Positions 10,006 to 19,960 of a DNA stretch of 64,000 nt are shown in pieces. The translations under genes were made by a program, and so were the position numbers. The DNA comes from Chloracidobacterium sp. (lineage in GTDB: Bacteria; Acidobacteriota; Blastocatellia; Pyrinomonadales; Pyrinomonadaceae), in the NCBI GenBank assembly GCA_015075585.1, contig JABTUB010000002.1:62001-126000 (forward strand), given 5' to 3'. Numbering within the stretch: position 1 is the first letter of the stretch; each line of letters begins with the position of its first letter. Under the pieces are notes generated by a model. It ran no database searches, had not been told where the DNA came from, and worked only from the letters and a program-made list of their open reading frames with translations.

Positions 10006-10553
10006 GCAGGCAAAAGTCGGATACGAATGAATACACCACGGCCTGCGGCAGTCGGCATAACCGTGCGGGCAGACTGTGCCTGACCGCCGCCTTTCTCCTT
10101 TTCTGTGCATCCGGCTTGCTGGCACAAGTAAATCCGGGCGACGCCCCGCCGCCCATCCATGACCTGCCCAAGGATGAGAAGAAACAACTCCTCGGCCAAA
10201 CTGATCCGAAGAAGAGGACGGAATTGACGCTCCGAATGATGGACACGCACCTTAAGCAGGCCGAGAAATACGTTGCGGCTACCGCTTTCGACGAGGTATT
10301 CCGTGAGCTTGGCTCCTTTCATTACTTAATGGACAATGCCGTAGCCTTTCTTTTATGGAATAACGATGACAGCGGAAAGTCGCGCGGAAATCTGAAGCGT
10401 TTTGAGATCGGGCTGCGCGGATTTGCTCCCCGGCTTGAATTGATCCGCCGCGAAATGCCGCCCGATCACGAGTACTATTTGACCCGGCTGACAAAATATC
10501 TTCGAGATGCCCGTGCGAAGACGATTGAGCCGCTTTTTGGCAATACACAATGA
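10002..10553 (+). CDS. Small exported protein, unknown function
   Basis: The 183-residue protein has an N-terminal hydrophobic segment (~25-42) preceded by basic residues and ends the signal with LLAQ, suggesting export. The mature part is charged and helical, with no family I recognise. It overlaps the TPR gene at ATGA and the following gene in the same way, so the three products are probably made together. A partner role for the TPR protein is inference only. Confidence 0.6.
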   Translation: MSRQKSDTNEYTTACGSRHNRAGRLCLTAAFLLFCASGLLAQVNPGDAPPPIHDLPKDEKKQLLGQTDPKKRTELTLRMMDTHLKQAEKYVAATAFDEVFRELGSFHYLMDNAVAFLLWNNDDSGKSRGNLKRFEIGLRGFAPRLELIRREMPPDHEYYLTRLTKYLRDARAKTIEPLFGNTQ

Positions 10554-11146
10554 AAAATCTTTTCGTACTGATCATTATTGCCGCCGGCCTACTCTTCTCC
10601 GCCCACGGCACGGTCGCACAAGAGCGTGATTTTTTGACCGCTGATGAGGTCGAGCTGATACGCGATGCTCAAGAGATCGATCGACGGATCGATGTTCTGG
10701 TGCATGCTGCGGATCGCCGCTTCGAGGCTATGAAGATCGACGTCGGCTCAGTGCCGATAAGACAAAAAGATGAGTGGAAATGGGGGCCGGTGCCCACAGG
10801 CGAACGCGTTCAGCTGTTCGGAGATATACGGCGGCTGCTTCAAAAGGCGATCGACGACATCGACAATCTAGCTGAGCATCCCGACGCTGCAATTCTGCCA
10901 ACGCCCGATGATAAGAAAGCAAAGCCGCTTGCGGAGATATTCCCGATCGCTGTGCGGAGCCTTGCCGCTGCCGCTGCAAGGTACCGGCCCGCTCTGATAA
11001 AGGAACTTGACACGGTACCGGCCGGCCGTGAGCGCAGCCTCATCAGCGCGTCAATAGATATGTGCGATGAGATCATCGCCTCTGTCGATAAACTTCCGAA
11101 AGAAACGCCCGGCACGCCGGCCAAAAGCAAGAAGAAGAACAGATAG
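10550..11146 (+). CDS. Small exported protein, unknown function
   Basis: The 198-residue product has a clear Sec signal (MKNLF, hydrophobic core, AHGTVAQ). The mature region is mainly helical and rich in Asp, Arg and Ala, with a basic lysine tail (KSKKKNR). I do not recognise its family. The ATG overlaps the stop of the preceding gene. Similar size and charge pattern to its neighbour suggest they may be distant relatives, but I could not align them convincingly. Confidence 0.6.
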   Translation: MKNLFVLIIIAAGLLFSAHGTVAQERDFLTADEVELIRDAQEIDRRIDVLVHAADRRFEAMKIDVGSVPIRQKDEWKWGPVPTGERVQLFGDIRRLLQKAIDDIDNLAEHPDAAILPTPDDKKAKPLAEIFPIAVRSLAAAAARYRPALIKELDTVPAGRERSLISASIDMCDEIIASVDKLPKETPGTPAKSKKKNR

Positions 11147-11188
11147 CGCGACCTTTCGTAATTTCAACGCAAGATCTCAGGAACCACG

Positions 11189-11216
11189 CCGCCCGCATTT
11201 GTTGCAATTCGGGCGG
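11189..11216 (+). other. Hairpin between the TPR operon and gcvT
   Basis: A perfect 7-bp stem (CCGCCCG / CGGGCGG) encloses a 14-base loop. There is no T tract after it, so it may be a weak terminator for the upstream operon or part of the gcvT leader. I saw no glycine riboswitch here. Confidence 0.35.
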
Positions 11217-11233
11217 TGATCTAAAATCATCGT

Positions 11234-12385
11234 ATGTCAGAGACTGTATTGAAAAAAACACCGCTGAATCAGAAACACCGCGGCCTTGGCGGAAAGATGG
11301 TCGACTTCGGCGGGTGGGAAATGCCTGTCCAATACCAAGCAGGCGTTATAGAAGAGCATATTCGATGCCGCAGCTATGCGGGTTTGTTCGACGTTTCGCA
11401 TATGGGCGAAATATGGGTTGTCGGCCCCGGAGCCATTGATTTTGTCGATCGCCTTACTACAAATGATGTGACCAAACTGGTTGACGACCAGGCACAATAC
11501 ACCGCGCTCACGAACGAGCACGGCGGCATCGTGGATGACCTGCTCGTATATCGATTTGAGGCCGACAAACTGCTGCTCGTTGTCAACGCCGGCACGACCG
11601 ACAAGGATTTTGAATGGATCAGCTCACATCATTCACCTGATGACCACTGCCATGTCGAAAATATCAGCGACAAATTCTGCCAGATCGCGATACAGGGCCC
11701 TGAGGCCGTCGCTATTCTGCAAAAACTCACCGAGGCCGAGCTTGATACCGTAAAGTACTATCATTTTTGCGGCGGCAAGGTCGATGGTGTTGATGCCATC
11801 CTCTCGCGAACCGGTTACACGGGCGAGGACGGCTATGAGGTTTACACGCATCCCGACAATGCCGAAAAGCTTTGGGACAAGCTTTTGGATGCAGGCAACT
11901 TCGGCAGCGCCGGCGGAATACTTCCCTGCGGGCTTGCCGCCCGAAATACGCTGCGGCTCGAAGCGGGAATGTCCCTTTACGGCCACGAGCTCGGCGATGA
12001 CATCACGCCGTTCGAGGCAAATCTGGGCTGGATAACAAAGCTCGACAAGCAGAATGGCTTTATCGGCTCCGAAGAACTTGCAAAGCAAAAGGCGTCGGGC
12101 GTATCGCGCAAGATCGTCGGGTTTGAAATGACCGAGCCGGGCATTGCACGCGACGGGTATGACGTTTACATCAATAATGAACGATCGGGTGTGGTAACGA
12201 GCGGTTCGCCCGCACCGTCTCTTAAAAAGAATATCGGTATGGCGTTCGTTCCGCCGCAATTTGCAAATCCGGGACAAGAAATTAAAATTGATGTCAGAGG
12301 CAAGCATCTGAACGGGGTCATCGTAACTACGCCGTTCTATAAGCGGAAGAAGAGGGCTTCCCTGCCGATCGCCAAGCAGGCCTGA
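11234..12385 (+). CDS. gcvT: Glycine cleavage system T protein (aminomethyltransferase)
   Basis: GcvT transfers the aminomethyl-derived one-carbon unit from lipoylated GcvH to tetrahydrofolate, releasing ammonia. The 383-residue protein matches the family from end to end. It begins KTPLNQKHRGLGGKMVDFGG, has FDVSHMGEI (~57), the folate-binding core segment (SRTGYTGEDGYEV, ~193), LEAGMSLYGHEL (~240) and the C-terminal barrel (GVVTSGSPAPSLKKNIGMAF). It is the first gene of the gcvT-gcvH-gcvPA-(insertion)-aminotransferase-gcvPB block. No strong ribosome binding site is visible at its ATG. Confidence 0.96.
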   Translation: MSETVLKKTPLNQKHRGLGGKMVDFGGWEMPVQYQAGVIEEHIRCRSYAGLFDVSHMGEIWVVGPGAIDFVDRLTTNDVTKLVDDQAQYTALTNEHGGIVDDLLVYRFEADKLLLVVNAGTTDKDFEWISSHHSPDDHCHVENISDKFCQIAIQGPEAVAILQKLTEAELDTVKYYHFCGGKVDGVDAILSRTGYTGEDGYEVYTHPDNAEKLWDKLLDAGNFGSAGGILPCGLAARNTLRLEAGMSLYGHELGDDITPFEANLGWITKLDKQNGFIGSEELAKQKASGVSRKIVGFEMTEPGIARDGYDVYINNERSGVVTSGSPAPSLKKNIGMAFVPPQFANPGQEIKIDVRGKHLNGVIVTTPFYKRKKRASLPIAKQA

Positions 12386-12410
12386 AAAAACAATTGATCT
12401 GAATACTATT

Positions 12411-12800
12411 ATGTCAAATATTCCTGAGAATTTACGTTACAGCAAAGACCATGAATGGGCTTCGGTCGAGGGCGACATCGCAACGATCGGCCTGACGGAT
12501 TACGCACAGCACTCGCTTGGTGATGTGGTGTATGTGGATATGCCGCGCGTAGGTGACAAGTTCGACGCACATGAGTCATTCGGCTCGGTCGAATCGGTCA
12601 AGGCTGTTTCGGAGATCTTTATGCCGGTCAGCGGTGAGGTTACCGAGGTCAATGACGGCCTCAATGATGCACCGGAGACCGTGAACAACGATCCGTATGA
12701 CGGCGGTTGGCTCGTAAAGGTCAAGATGGCAAATGCCGGCGAGGCCGATGCGTTGCTTTCTTCGGCCGAATACGAGGAGTTCTTGGAAGGCAATTCCTGA
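12411..12800 (+). CDS. gcvH: Glycine cleavage system H protein
   Basis: GcvH is the lipoyl carrier that shuttles intermediates among the P, T and L proteins. The 129-residue product has the usual size and the lipoylation segment ESFGSVESVKAVSEIFMPVS, with the modified lysine in ESVKA (~residue 64). It lies 25 bases after gcvT. A probable terminator follows, so gcvPA may rely partly on its own promoter. Confidence 0.97.
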   Translation: MSNIPENLRYSKDHEWASVEGDIATIGLTDYAQHSLGDVVYVDMPRVGDKFDAHESFGSVESVKAVSEIFMPVSGEVTEVNDGLNDAPETVNNDPYDGGWLVKVKMANAGEADALLSSAEYEEFLEGNS

Positions 12801-12833
12801 ACAAATACCTTCGCCGCACAATCAGAATTTGGA

Positions 12834-12866
12834 AAAGCCGCTCGGAATTTGTCCGCGCGGTTTTTT
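12834..12866 (+). terminator. Probable Rho-independent terminator after gcvH
   Basis: An imperfect stem (AAAAgCCGCtCGG / CCGcGCGGTTTT) is followed by six T. It stands between gcvH and gcvPA and would cut or attenuate read-through within the glycine cleavage block. Confidence 0.6.
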
Positions 12867-12916
12867 CACTTTACGCGGTTATTGATAAGATTGTCGTTTA
12901 ATAAGTAAGTTTATCC

Positions 12917-14245
12917 ATGAGATACATACCGAATTCACCCGAAGAGCGTGCTGAAATGCTGTCTGAGGTAGGCCTGTCGGACGCTTCAGAATTGTTCCGT
13001 TCGATACCTGCTGAGCTGCAGTTGGGCCGCGAGTTGAACATCACCGAACCTCTTGCCGAAAGCGAAGTGATCGCGGCAATGGAAGCGATGGCGGCAAAGA
13101 ATACTGCCGCAGCCAAGCCCTCATTCCTCGGCGCCGGCGTATATTCGCATTTTTCGCCGACGATCGTCGATCATCTGCTCCAGCGAAGCGAATTTTTCAC
13201 GAGCTACACGCCCTATCAGCCTGAGATCTCGCAGGGCACGCTTCAGTACATCTTCGAGTTCCAGACGCTCGTTTGCCAGCTAACGGGCATGGAGGTCGCC
13301 AACGCCTCGATGTACGACGGCTCGACCGCGATGGCCGAGGCGTATCTGATGGCACAGCGTGTAACGCGACGCGACAAGATCGTCGTTGCGACAAGCGTCC
13401 ATCCCGAGTATCGCGACGTCGCACGCACATATACGCAGCACGGAGCGGCCGAGATCATCGAGGTACCTTACGACGAGGCAACAGGACGTATCGGCGATCT
13501 TTCGGCACTTGACGACAAGACGGCCGCGCTCGTTGCTCAGTCGCCGAATTTCTTCGGCTGTATCGAGGATGTTGCGGCTCTTTCCGAAAAGGCTCATTCA
13601 GTAGGTGCACTTCTCGTGCTTGTGGTTACCGAAGCGATCTCGCTCGGGCTTTTGAAGACTGCCGGCGAGTGCGACGTCGATATCGTCGTCGGTGAAGGCC
13701 AATCGTGGGGCATTCCGGCAAGCTTTGGCGGGCCGCACGTCGGATTCTTTGCGACGCGTGAGAAATACGTTCGGCAAATGCCGGGCAGATTGTGCGGCGT
13801 GGCGTACGACAAGAACGGCAACCGCGGTTTCGTGCTGACGCTATCGACGCGCGAGCAGCACATCCGCCGCGAAAAAGCGACGTCTAACATCTGCACGAAT
13901 CAGGGCCTGATCGCCCTAGCCGCAACGATCTATATGGAGACGATGGGCAAAAAGGGCCTTCAGGAGGTTGCCGAGCAGAACGCGCAAAAGGCTGCTTACG
14001 CAAGAAATGCCATCGCCGCCATCGATGGCTATTCGATTCCCTTTTCCGCACCGACATTCAACGAATTCGTCGTTCGCGGCCCGCGATCCGCCGCCGAAAT
14101 ACTCGAATCCGTCCGCGAAAAAGGCATCATCGGCGGCCTCGCGTTATCGAAATATTACGCCGGCCACGACAATGACTTCCTCGTCTGCGTGACGGAGACG
14201 AACTCAAAAGATCAAATGGATAAATTGGTCGCGGCTTTAACGTAA
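12917..14245 (+). CDS. gcvPA: Glycine dehydrogenase (decarboxylating) subunit 1
   Basis: This is the N-terminal half of the split P protein, which decarboxylates glycine with PLP and passes the aminomethyl group to GcvH. The 442-residue length is normal. Motifs include RYIPNSPEERAEML at the start, the conserved FLGAGVYSHFSP and YQPEISQGTLQYIFEFQT, and the late segment REQHIRREKATSNICTNQ. Its partner gcvPB starts at 16370 instead of directly following, because a RAYT element and an aminotransferase gene lie between them. Confidence 0.95.
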   Translation: MRYIPNSPEERAEMLSEVGLSDASELFRSIPAELQLGRELNITEPLAESEVIAAMEAMAAKNTAAAKPSFLGAGVYSHFSPTIVDHLLQRSEFFTSYTPYQPEISQGTLQYIFEFQTLVCQLTGMEVANASMYDGSTAMAEAYLMAQRVTRRDKIVVATSVHPEYRDVARTYTQHGAAEIIEVPYDEATGRIGDLSALDDKTAALVAQSPNFFGCIEDVAALSEKAHSVGALLVLVVTEAISLGLLKTAGECDVDIVVGEGQSWGIPASFGGPHVGFFATREKYVRQMPGRLCGVAYDKNGNRGFVLTLSTREQHIRREKATSNICTNQGLIALAATIYMETMGKKGLQEVAEQNAQKAAYARNAIAAIDGYSIPFSAPTFNEFVVRGPRSAAEILESVREKGIIGGLALSKYYAGHDNDFLVCVTETNSKDQMDKLVAALT

Positions 14246-14257
14246 AAGGATGCCGAA

Positions 14258-14340
14258 ATGCCTGTAAAGGACGACATCGATCGCAGAGGTTTTCTTTCTT
14301 CCGTTGGCAAAGGGCTTGGCCTTGCGGCGTTGGGGTCGGC
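14258..14340 (+). pseudogene. Broken 5' copy of the downstream Tat aminotransferase gene
   Basis: Starting 12 bases after gcvPA, this short frame (MPVKDDIDRRGFLSS...) repeats the Tat-signal region of the aminotransferase at 15022. Bases 14285-14332 match 15037-15084 at 45 of 48 positions. After the match the frame runs into 50-bp repeats and stops at 14464. It keeps an intact twin-arginine motif but encodes nothing beyond the signal. It is either the original start of the gene, separated by the element, or the remnant of a second copy. Confidence 0.8.
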
Positions 14341-14485
14341 GACTATTTGGTTTTTTCGTTTTTGCTTAGCCACGCGATTTATGGCTCGGCGATTATTTGA
14401 ATTTTTTGTTTTAGCATTGCCACCCCATTTATGGTTCGGCGACTATTTGGTTTTTTCGTTTTAGCTTAGCCACGCCATTTATGGC
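14336..14485 (+). repeat. Three tandem 50-bp repeats at the left end of RAYT element 1
   Basis: Units start with TCGGC at 14336, 14386 and 14436, each exactly 50 bases long. Each ends in a version of the REP half-site (agccacgc-atttatgg); only the last continues into the full hairpin. The middle unit is the most diverged. The array looks like repeated duplication of one terminus of the element. Confidence 0.85.
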
Positions 14486-14527
14486 GTGGTTGTGGTAGAG
14501 AACATTGATCCAGCCCGTTCACGGGCT
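14459..14527 (+). repeat. Left composite REP end of element 1
   Basis: Two hairpins: CCACGCCA-ttta-TGGCGTGG (14470-14489) and AGCCCGT-tc-ACGGGCT (14512-14527). The order is mirrored at the right end. Confidence 0.8.
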
Positions 14528-14537
14528 TACCAAACCG

Positions 14538-14939
14538 ATGTCGATCAGAGTTTATTCGGAGATAAATTTGCACATAACGTGGCATACAAAGGACAATCTG
14601 CAGATGATAACTACGGCGATGCAGCCTGAATTATATTCGTATCTTAAAAACAAGATCGTTGAAACCGAAGGCGCATATTTTCACAGTATCGGCGGAATTG
14701 AAACACACGTTCATATTGCGGCTTCGGTAAAGCCGTCTTTACATCTCGACGAATGGATCGGACAGCTAAAAGGCGGAAGTTCTTGCGCAATGGGCAAAGG
14801 TCTGCAATGGCAGCATGGATACGGCATTGTTTCATTCGGAACAAAGGATCTGCCGTGGATATTGGACTATATACGTAATCAGGAACAGCACCATAAAAAG
14901 GGAACGATCTACGACCGATTGGAACGGATTGAAGAATGA
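14538..14939 (+). CDS. REP-associated tyrosine transposase (Y1/IS200-like)
   Basis: RAYTs are single-strand-specific HUH endonucleases that recognise REP hairpins. This 133-residue protein has the HUH motif (THVHI, His57 and His59), the helix with the catalytic tyrosine (YIRNQEQHHKK, Tyr111), and the family's LKGGSS segment (78-82). The ATG at 14538 is preferred to 14505 because the family begins with the strand 'SEINLHITWHTK'. No clear ribosome binding site is visible, as is common for such genes. The gene is intact and framed by matching REP hairpins, so the element may be functional. Confidence 0.88.
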   Translation: MSIRVYSEINLHITWHTKDNLQMITTAMQPELYSYLKNKIVETEGAYFHSIGGIETHVHIAASVKPSLHLDEWIGQLKGGSSCAMGKGLQWQHGYGIVSFGTKDLPWILDYIRNQEQHHKKGTIYDRLERIEE

Positions 14940-14941
14940 AA

Positions 14942-15009
14942 AGGGCGTGAACGCCCTGAACCGTATATTTGAAACTCACCACGCCGTAAACGGCGTGGCT
15001 AAGCTAAAT
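14942..15009 (-). repeat. Right composite REP end of element 1
   Basis: AGGGCGT-ga-ACGCCCT (14942-14957) and CCACGCCGT-aa-ACGGCGTGG (14979-14998), followed by GGCTAAGCTAAAT. This is the inverted counterpart of the left end. Confidence 0.8.
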
Positions 15010-15021
15010 CAAATCCGCGTT

Positions 15022-16329
<1,308 letters not shown>

Positions 16330-16369
16330 ATCAAATACATCCGACGGCTGAAAGCTGTATTTATTAATA

Positions 16370-17884
16370 ATGAGCATTAAAAAAGTAACTTCGCATCCGA
16401 CACAGAATGAGGCTCTGATATTCGAGCGTTCGCAGACTGGCCGCATCGGCTATCGTTTGCCAAAACTCGACGTGCCCGAGACGGTCGCCATTCCGGCGGA
16501 GCTTCGCCGCGATGACGGACTCGAGGGCGTCCCCGAAGTCTCCGAGGTTGATGTCATTCGGCACTTTACGCGGATGTCCACCTGGAACTATTCGATCGAT
16601 CTCGGCATGTATCCGCTCGGGTCCTGCACGATGAAGTACAACTCGCGGCTCAATGAAAAAGCTGCAAGGATCGGCGGTTTCGCGTCCCTTCATCCGCTTG
16701 CACCCGAAGAGGAATCGCAAGGTGCCTTGGAATTGATCTACAAGCTTCAGGAAGATCTTGCTGAGATCACGGGCCTGCCGGGTGTGAGCCTCCAGCCTGC
16801 CGCGGGAGCACAAGGTGAGATGACGGGCGTTATGGTCATCCGCGCGTACCTCGACCAACGCGATGGCGATGGTGCAAAGGATCGCCGCGTAATGCTCATC
16901 CCTGAATCTGCCCACGGCACAAATCCCGCATCCGCTGCGCTTGCGGGCTTTACGGTCAAGACCATTCGCGCTACCGCCGAAGGCTTGACCGATATGGACC
17001 ATCTTCGTGAACTTTGTTCCTCGGGCGATGTGGCGGGCGTTATGTTCACAAATCCCAATACCGTCGGCATCTTCGAGCGAAATATCAAGGAGATCTGCGA
17101 TACGATCCACACGGCGGGCGGCCTCGTTTATATGGACGGCGCAAATATGAACGCGCTCGTCGGTATCGCACGTCCGGGCGATATGGGAGTCGACGTCATT
17201 CATTTGAATCTGCACAAGACGTTCTCGACACCGCATGGCGGCGGCGGCCCCGGCAGCGGGCCTTGTCTTTGCACCGCCGAACTCGCACCTTTTCTTCCGA
17301 CGCCGCATATCGTAAAGGACGGCGAGAGATACCGTCTGAAATACGACGTCCCGACATCGATCGGCCGCGTAAAGGCGTTCTACGGCAACTTCGGGATGAT
17401 GATCCGTGCACTTTCGTACATTTACACGCACGGGGCCGAAGGCCTGCGTCAAGCGACCGAAACAGCCGTGCTGAATGCACGTTATGTTTCCAAGAAACTG
17501 GAAGGCACGTTCGACAAACCTTACGGATCTGACTGTATGCACGAGGCGATCTTTTCGCATAAGGATCAGGCGAAGAAAGGGGCCGTTACGCTCGATATCG
17601 CAAAGCGCCTTATCGATTATGGATTTCACCCGATGACGGTCTATTTTCCGCTTGTTGTCGAAGGTGCGATGCTCATTGAGCCCACGGAGTCAGTCGGGCG
17701 CGCCGACCTCGACGCGTTCTGCGAAGCGATGCTCGATATAGACCGCGAGATCGGATCAGACCCCGAACTCGTTACAAATGCTCCGCACTCGACCCGCATC
17801 GGCCGCCTCGATGAAGCAGCGGCCGCTCGGAAACCTGTTCTGCGCTGGCGCAGCGACGGAGATGCTCGCTCCGCACAGCTTTGA
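16370..17884 (+). CDS. gcvPB: Glycine dehydrogenase (decarboxylating) subunit 2
   Basis: This is the PLP-binding C-terminal half of the split P protein. The cofactor lysine is in NLHKTFSTPHGGGGPGSGP (~residue 283), and other family motifs include GMYPLGSCTMKYN (~80), LQPAAGAQGEMTG and AHGTNPASAA. The length (504) is normal with a slightly extended C-terminal tail. It starts 40 bases after the aminotransferase. Together with gcvT, gcvH and gcvPA it supplies all cleavage proteins except the dihydrolipoyl dehydrogenase, which is not in the window. Confidence 0.96.
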   Translation: MSIKKVTSHPTQNEALIFERSQTGRIGYRLPKLDVPETVAIPAELRRDDGLEGVPEVSEVDVIRHFTRMSTWNYSIDLGMYPLGSCTMKYNSRLNEKAARIGGFASLHPLAPEEESQGALELIYKLQEDLAEITGLPGVSLQPAAGAQGEMTGVMVIRAYLDQRDGDGAKDRRVMLIPESAHGTNPASAALAGFTVKTIRATAEGLTDMDHLRELCSSGDVAGVMFTNPNTVGIFERNIKEICDTIHTAGGLVYMDGANMNALVGIARPGDMGVDVIHLNLHKTFSTPHGGGGPGSGPCLCTAELAPFLPTPHIVKDGERYRLKYDVPTSIGRVKAFYGNFGMMIRALSYIYTHGAEGLRQATETAVLNARYVSKKLEGTFDKPYGSDCMHEAIFSHKDQAKKGAVTLDIAKRLIDYGFHPMTVYFPLVVEGAMLIEPTESVGRADLDAFCEAMLDIDREIGSDPELVTNAPHSTRIGRLDEAAAARKPVLRWRSDGDARSAQL

Positions 17885-17903
17885 TCGGCAAGAACTCTGT
17901 AAT

Positions 17904-17941
17904 GAACGGCTCTTTCTCGAATACGGGACAGAGCCGTTCTT
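17904..17941 (+). terminator. Hairpin terminator after gcvPB
   Basis: A perfect 10-bp stem (GAACGGCTCT / AGAGCCGTTC) with a 16-base loop is followed by a short T-containing tail, 20 bases after the gcvPB stop. The weak T run makes its strength uncertain. Confidence 0.55.
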
Positions 17942-18083
17942 CCCGTCATGATCCGTGAAAAACGGTTGATCTTGGCCGGTTTTTATTCAAAAGTGGCGTA
18001 TTTCTGCTATTCCTCGCCGATCCGGTTGACCCAAGGTCATTTCGAACCTAAACTTACCTTTTTTACTGTTGCTGCTTTGAAAA

Positions 18084-19670
18084 ATGACGACCATCGGCAT
18101 CCCTAAAGAGATACATCCCGGCGAGAAGCGAGTTGCCGCAACGCCGCAAACCATCCTTAAGTTGAAAAAGCTGGGCTTTGACGTTGCCGTCGAGTCGCAG
18201 GCGGGACAAGGGATAAACTGCACGGACAGCGAATATCGCGAAGCCGGCGCGGTTGTCATCGAGGACACGCGCAAGCTGTGGGAAACAGCGGATATCGTCC
18301 TGAAAGTGCGGCCGCCTGAGGAAAATAAGGCAGTCGGCAAGCACGAGGCCGAGCTTCTGAAAAATGGAGCAACTTTGATCGGCTTCATCTGGCCGGCACA
18401 GAATAAGGAAACACTCGACCGCCTTGCGAAACGAAAAGCGACCGTATTCGGCATGGACTGTGTTCCGCGCATCACGCGTGCTCAAAAGATGGATACGCTG
18501 TCCGCAATGGCGAATATCGCGGGCTATCGTGCTGTGATCGAGGCCGCGAATCACTTCCCGCGTTTCTTTACCGGCCAGATCACCGCAGCGGGAAAGATCG
18601 ATCCGGCAAAGGTTCTGGTGATCGGTGCCGGCGTGGCAGGGCTTTCTGCGATAGGGGCGGCGCGCGGCCTTGGGGCGATAGTTCGGGCGTTCGATCCGCG
18701 TTCGGCAACGAAAGATCAGGTCGCCTCAATGGGCGCGGAATTTCTCGAACTCGACGTAAAAGAGGAAGGCGAATCGAAGGGCGGCTACGCTAAAGAGATG
18801 TCCGACGCGTTCCTCAACGCCGAGATGGCTCTGTTTGCCGCTCAGGCGATGCAGGTCGATATCATCATCACAACGGCCTTGATCCCCGGCAAACCCGCGC
18901 CGAAGCTCATTACGACCGGTATGGTCGAATCCATGAAGCCGGGCAGCGTGATCGTCGATCTCGCGGCAGAGCAAGGCGGCAACTGCTCGCTTACGCAGCC
19001 GGGCAAGGTGGTCGATCACAAAGGCGTAACGATCATTGGCTACACCGACCTTCCGTCACGCATGGCGGCGATGTCGTCGCAGCTTTACGGCTCTTGCATT
19101 GTCGCACTGGTCGCCGATCTCTGTAAGGAGTCAGACACTGCCGCTTTGAAGATCGACCTTGACGATGAGGTGATTCGCGGTGCCATCGTCCTGCACGAAG
19201 GCAAGATGATGTGGCCGCCGCCTGTCGTTGCCGTAACCGCGCCGCCCGAGCCGGGCGTCCCGACAAAAAGTGCTGCCGCCGTCGCCGCAACTACCAAGCC
19301 CGCGAACGGCCATGGCCACGGCGAAGGCATGGCTCTTAGTCCGTGGCTTCTCGTTGCGGTCGGCTTGATCATGCTCGGCGTCGGCTGGACCGCACCCGCA
19401 TCGGTACTTTCGCACTTTACGGTCTTTATGCTCGCGTGCTTTGTCGGCTATCAGGTCGTATGGAATGTCAAACCGGCACTCCATACGCCGCTAATGTCTG
19501 TAACGAACGCTATCAGCGGCATCATCCTCGTCGGCGGAATGCTGCAACTGACATCAACTTCGATGAACCTGACCGTCATCCTCGGCGCGATAGCCGTGCT
19601 GATCGCCGCCATCAACATCGCCGGCGGCTTCTTGGTCACAAATCGCATGCTGGCGATGTTCAGAAAGTAA
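18084..19670 (+). CDS. pntA: NAD(P) transhydrogenase subunit alpha
   Basis: PntA with PntB uses the proton gradient to drive hydride transfer from NADH to NADP+. Residues 1-~370 form the NAD-binding domain I, related to alanine dehydrogenase: [16 protein letters not shown], the dinucleotide loop [20 protein letters not shown] (~175) and [10 protein letters not shown]. After an Ala/Pro linker and the segment GHGHGEG, four hydrophobic helices (~415-520) form the membrane part, so the alpha1 and alpha2 segments are fused as in E. coli. The stop at 19670 is followed by vapBC instead of pntB; a second, diverged copy of the last 26 codons occurs at 20373. Confidence 0.95.
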   Translation: MTTIGIPKEIHPGEKRVAATPQTILKLKKLGFDVAVESQAGQGINCTDSEYREAGAVVIEDTRKLWETADIVLKVRPPEENKAVGKHEAELLKNGATLIGFIWPAQNKETLDRLAKRKATVFGMDCVPRITRAQKMDTLSAMANIAGYRAVIEAANHFPRFFTGQITAAGKIDPAKVLVIGAGVAGLSAIGAARGLGAIVRAFDPRSATKDQVASMGAEFLELDVKEEGESKGGYAKEMSDAFLNAEMALFAAQAMQVDIIITTALIPGKPAPKLITTGMVESMKPGSVIVDLAAEQGGNCSLTQPGKVVDHKGVTIIGYTDLPSRMAAMSSQLYGSCIVALVADLCKESDTAALKIDLDDEVIRGAIVLHEGKMMWPPPVVAVTAPPEPGVPTKSAAAVAATTKPANGHGHGEGMALSPWLLVAVGLIMLGVGWTAPASVLSHFTVFMLACFVGYQVVWNVKPALHTPLMSVTNAISGIILVGGMLQLTSTSMNLTVILGAIAVLIAAINIAGGFLVTNRMLAMFRK

Positions 19671-19711
19671 CAGTGTTCGGCAATGGTAGAATACGTTATG
19701 AGGTAACTACT

Positions 19712-19960
19712 ATGACAGTCAAAGAAGCGGTACTGGAAGATCTCGAAAAATTGCCGGTCGTCAAACAGGAGGAAGTGCTAGACTTCGTGCAGTTTCTTAA
19801 AGCGAAGCAATCGAAACGCAAACCACGCCGTTCGCTAAAAGGCAGTCTTGCCCATTTGAATTTTAAGTGGACCGAAGAAGACATGCGTCAAGCCCGAAAC
19901 GAAATGTGGCGAGGATACACGAAGGACACCGAACACCTACTAGAAGACGGCCTTTTATAA
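19712..19960 (+). CDS. Antitoxin of a VapBC-type module (DUF2281-like)
   Basis: The protein has 82 residues. The pattern VKEAVLEDLEKLPVVKQEEV followed by LDFVQFLKAKQ is typical of DUF2281-type antitoxins, and the basic middle and acidic/aromatic tail fit a toxin-wrapping segment. The ATG at 19712 has GAGG upstream; a longer frame through the end of pntA is a shadow. The stop codon abuts the ATG of the PIN-domain gene, the usual toxin-antitoxin layout. Such antitoxins normally repress their own promoter; a TAGAAT box lies about 20 bases upstream of the ATG. Confidence 0.8.
   Translation: MTVKEAVLEDLEKLPVVKQEEVLDFVQFLKAKQSKRKPRRSLKGSLAHLNFKWTEEDMRQARNEMWRGYTKDTEHLLEDGLL

Larger units (their letters stand above)
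14459..15009 (+). mobile_element. RAYT/REP element 1 (IS200-like transposase with hairpin ends)
   Basis: The element is about 550 bp with the transposase gene in the centre. Its two ends are related as inverted repeats of about 70 bp. Each end holds an outer hairpin with stem CCACGCC and an inner hairpin with a GTTCAC-type loop (AGCCCGTtcACGGGCT on the left, AGGGCGTgaACGCCCT on the right). Both outer ends finish in the same TTAGCTTAGCC motif in opposite orientation. It sits between gcvPA and gcvPB and ends 12 bases before the aminotransferase ATG. Confidence 0.8.

Noticed and set aside
11147..11233. Possible glycine riboswitch ahead of gcvT
   Set aside because: The space is only 87 bases and shows none of the conserved glycine aptamer segments, only a simple hairpin.
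14340..14464. Continuation of the short Tat-signal ORF through the 50-bp repeats
   Set aside because: The added residues are a translation of non-coding repeats rich in Phe and Leu; only the part before 14340 is homologous to a gene.
16364..17629. A 421-codon open frame antisense to gcvPB (and similar long antisense frames at 35348-36415 and 54743-55831)
   Set aside because: Each lies wholly opposite a clearly conserved enzyme gene and its translation is rich in Arg/His with no family pattern. They are by-products of codon bias on the coding strand.
19343..19711. N-terminal extension of the antitoxin frame into pntA
   Set aside because: The extension is a second-frame reading of pntA and Arg-rich. 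The ATG at 19712 has a ribosome binding site and gives the normal antitoxin length.
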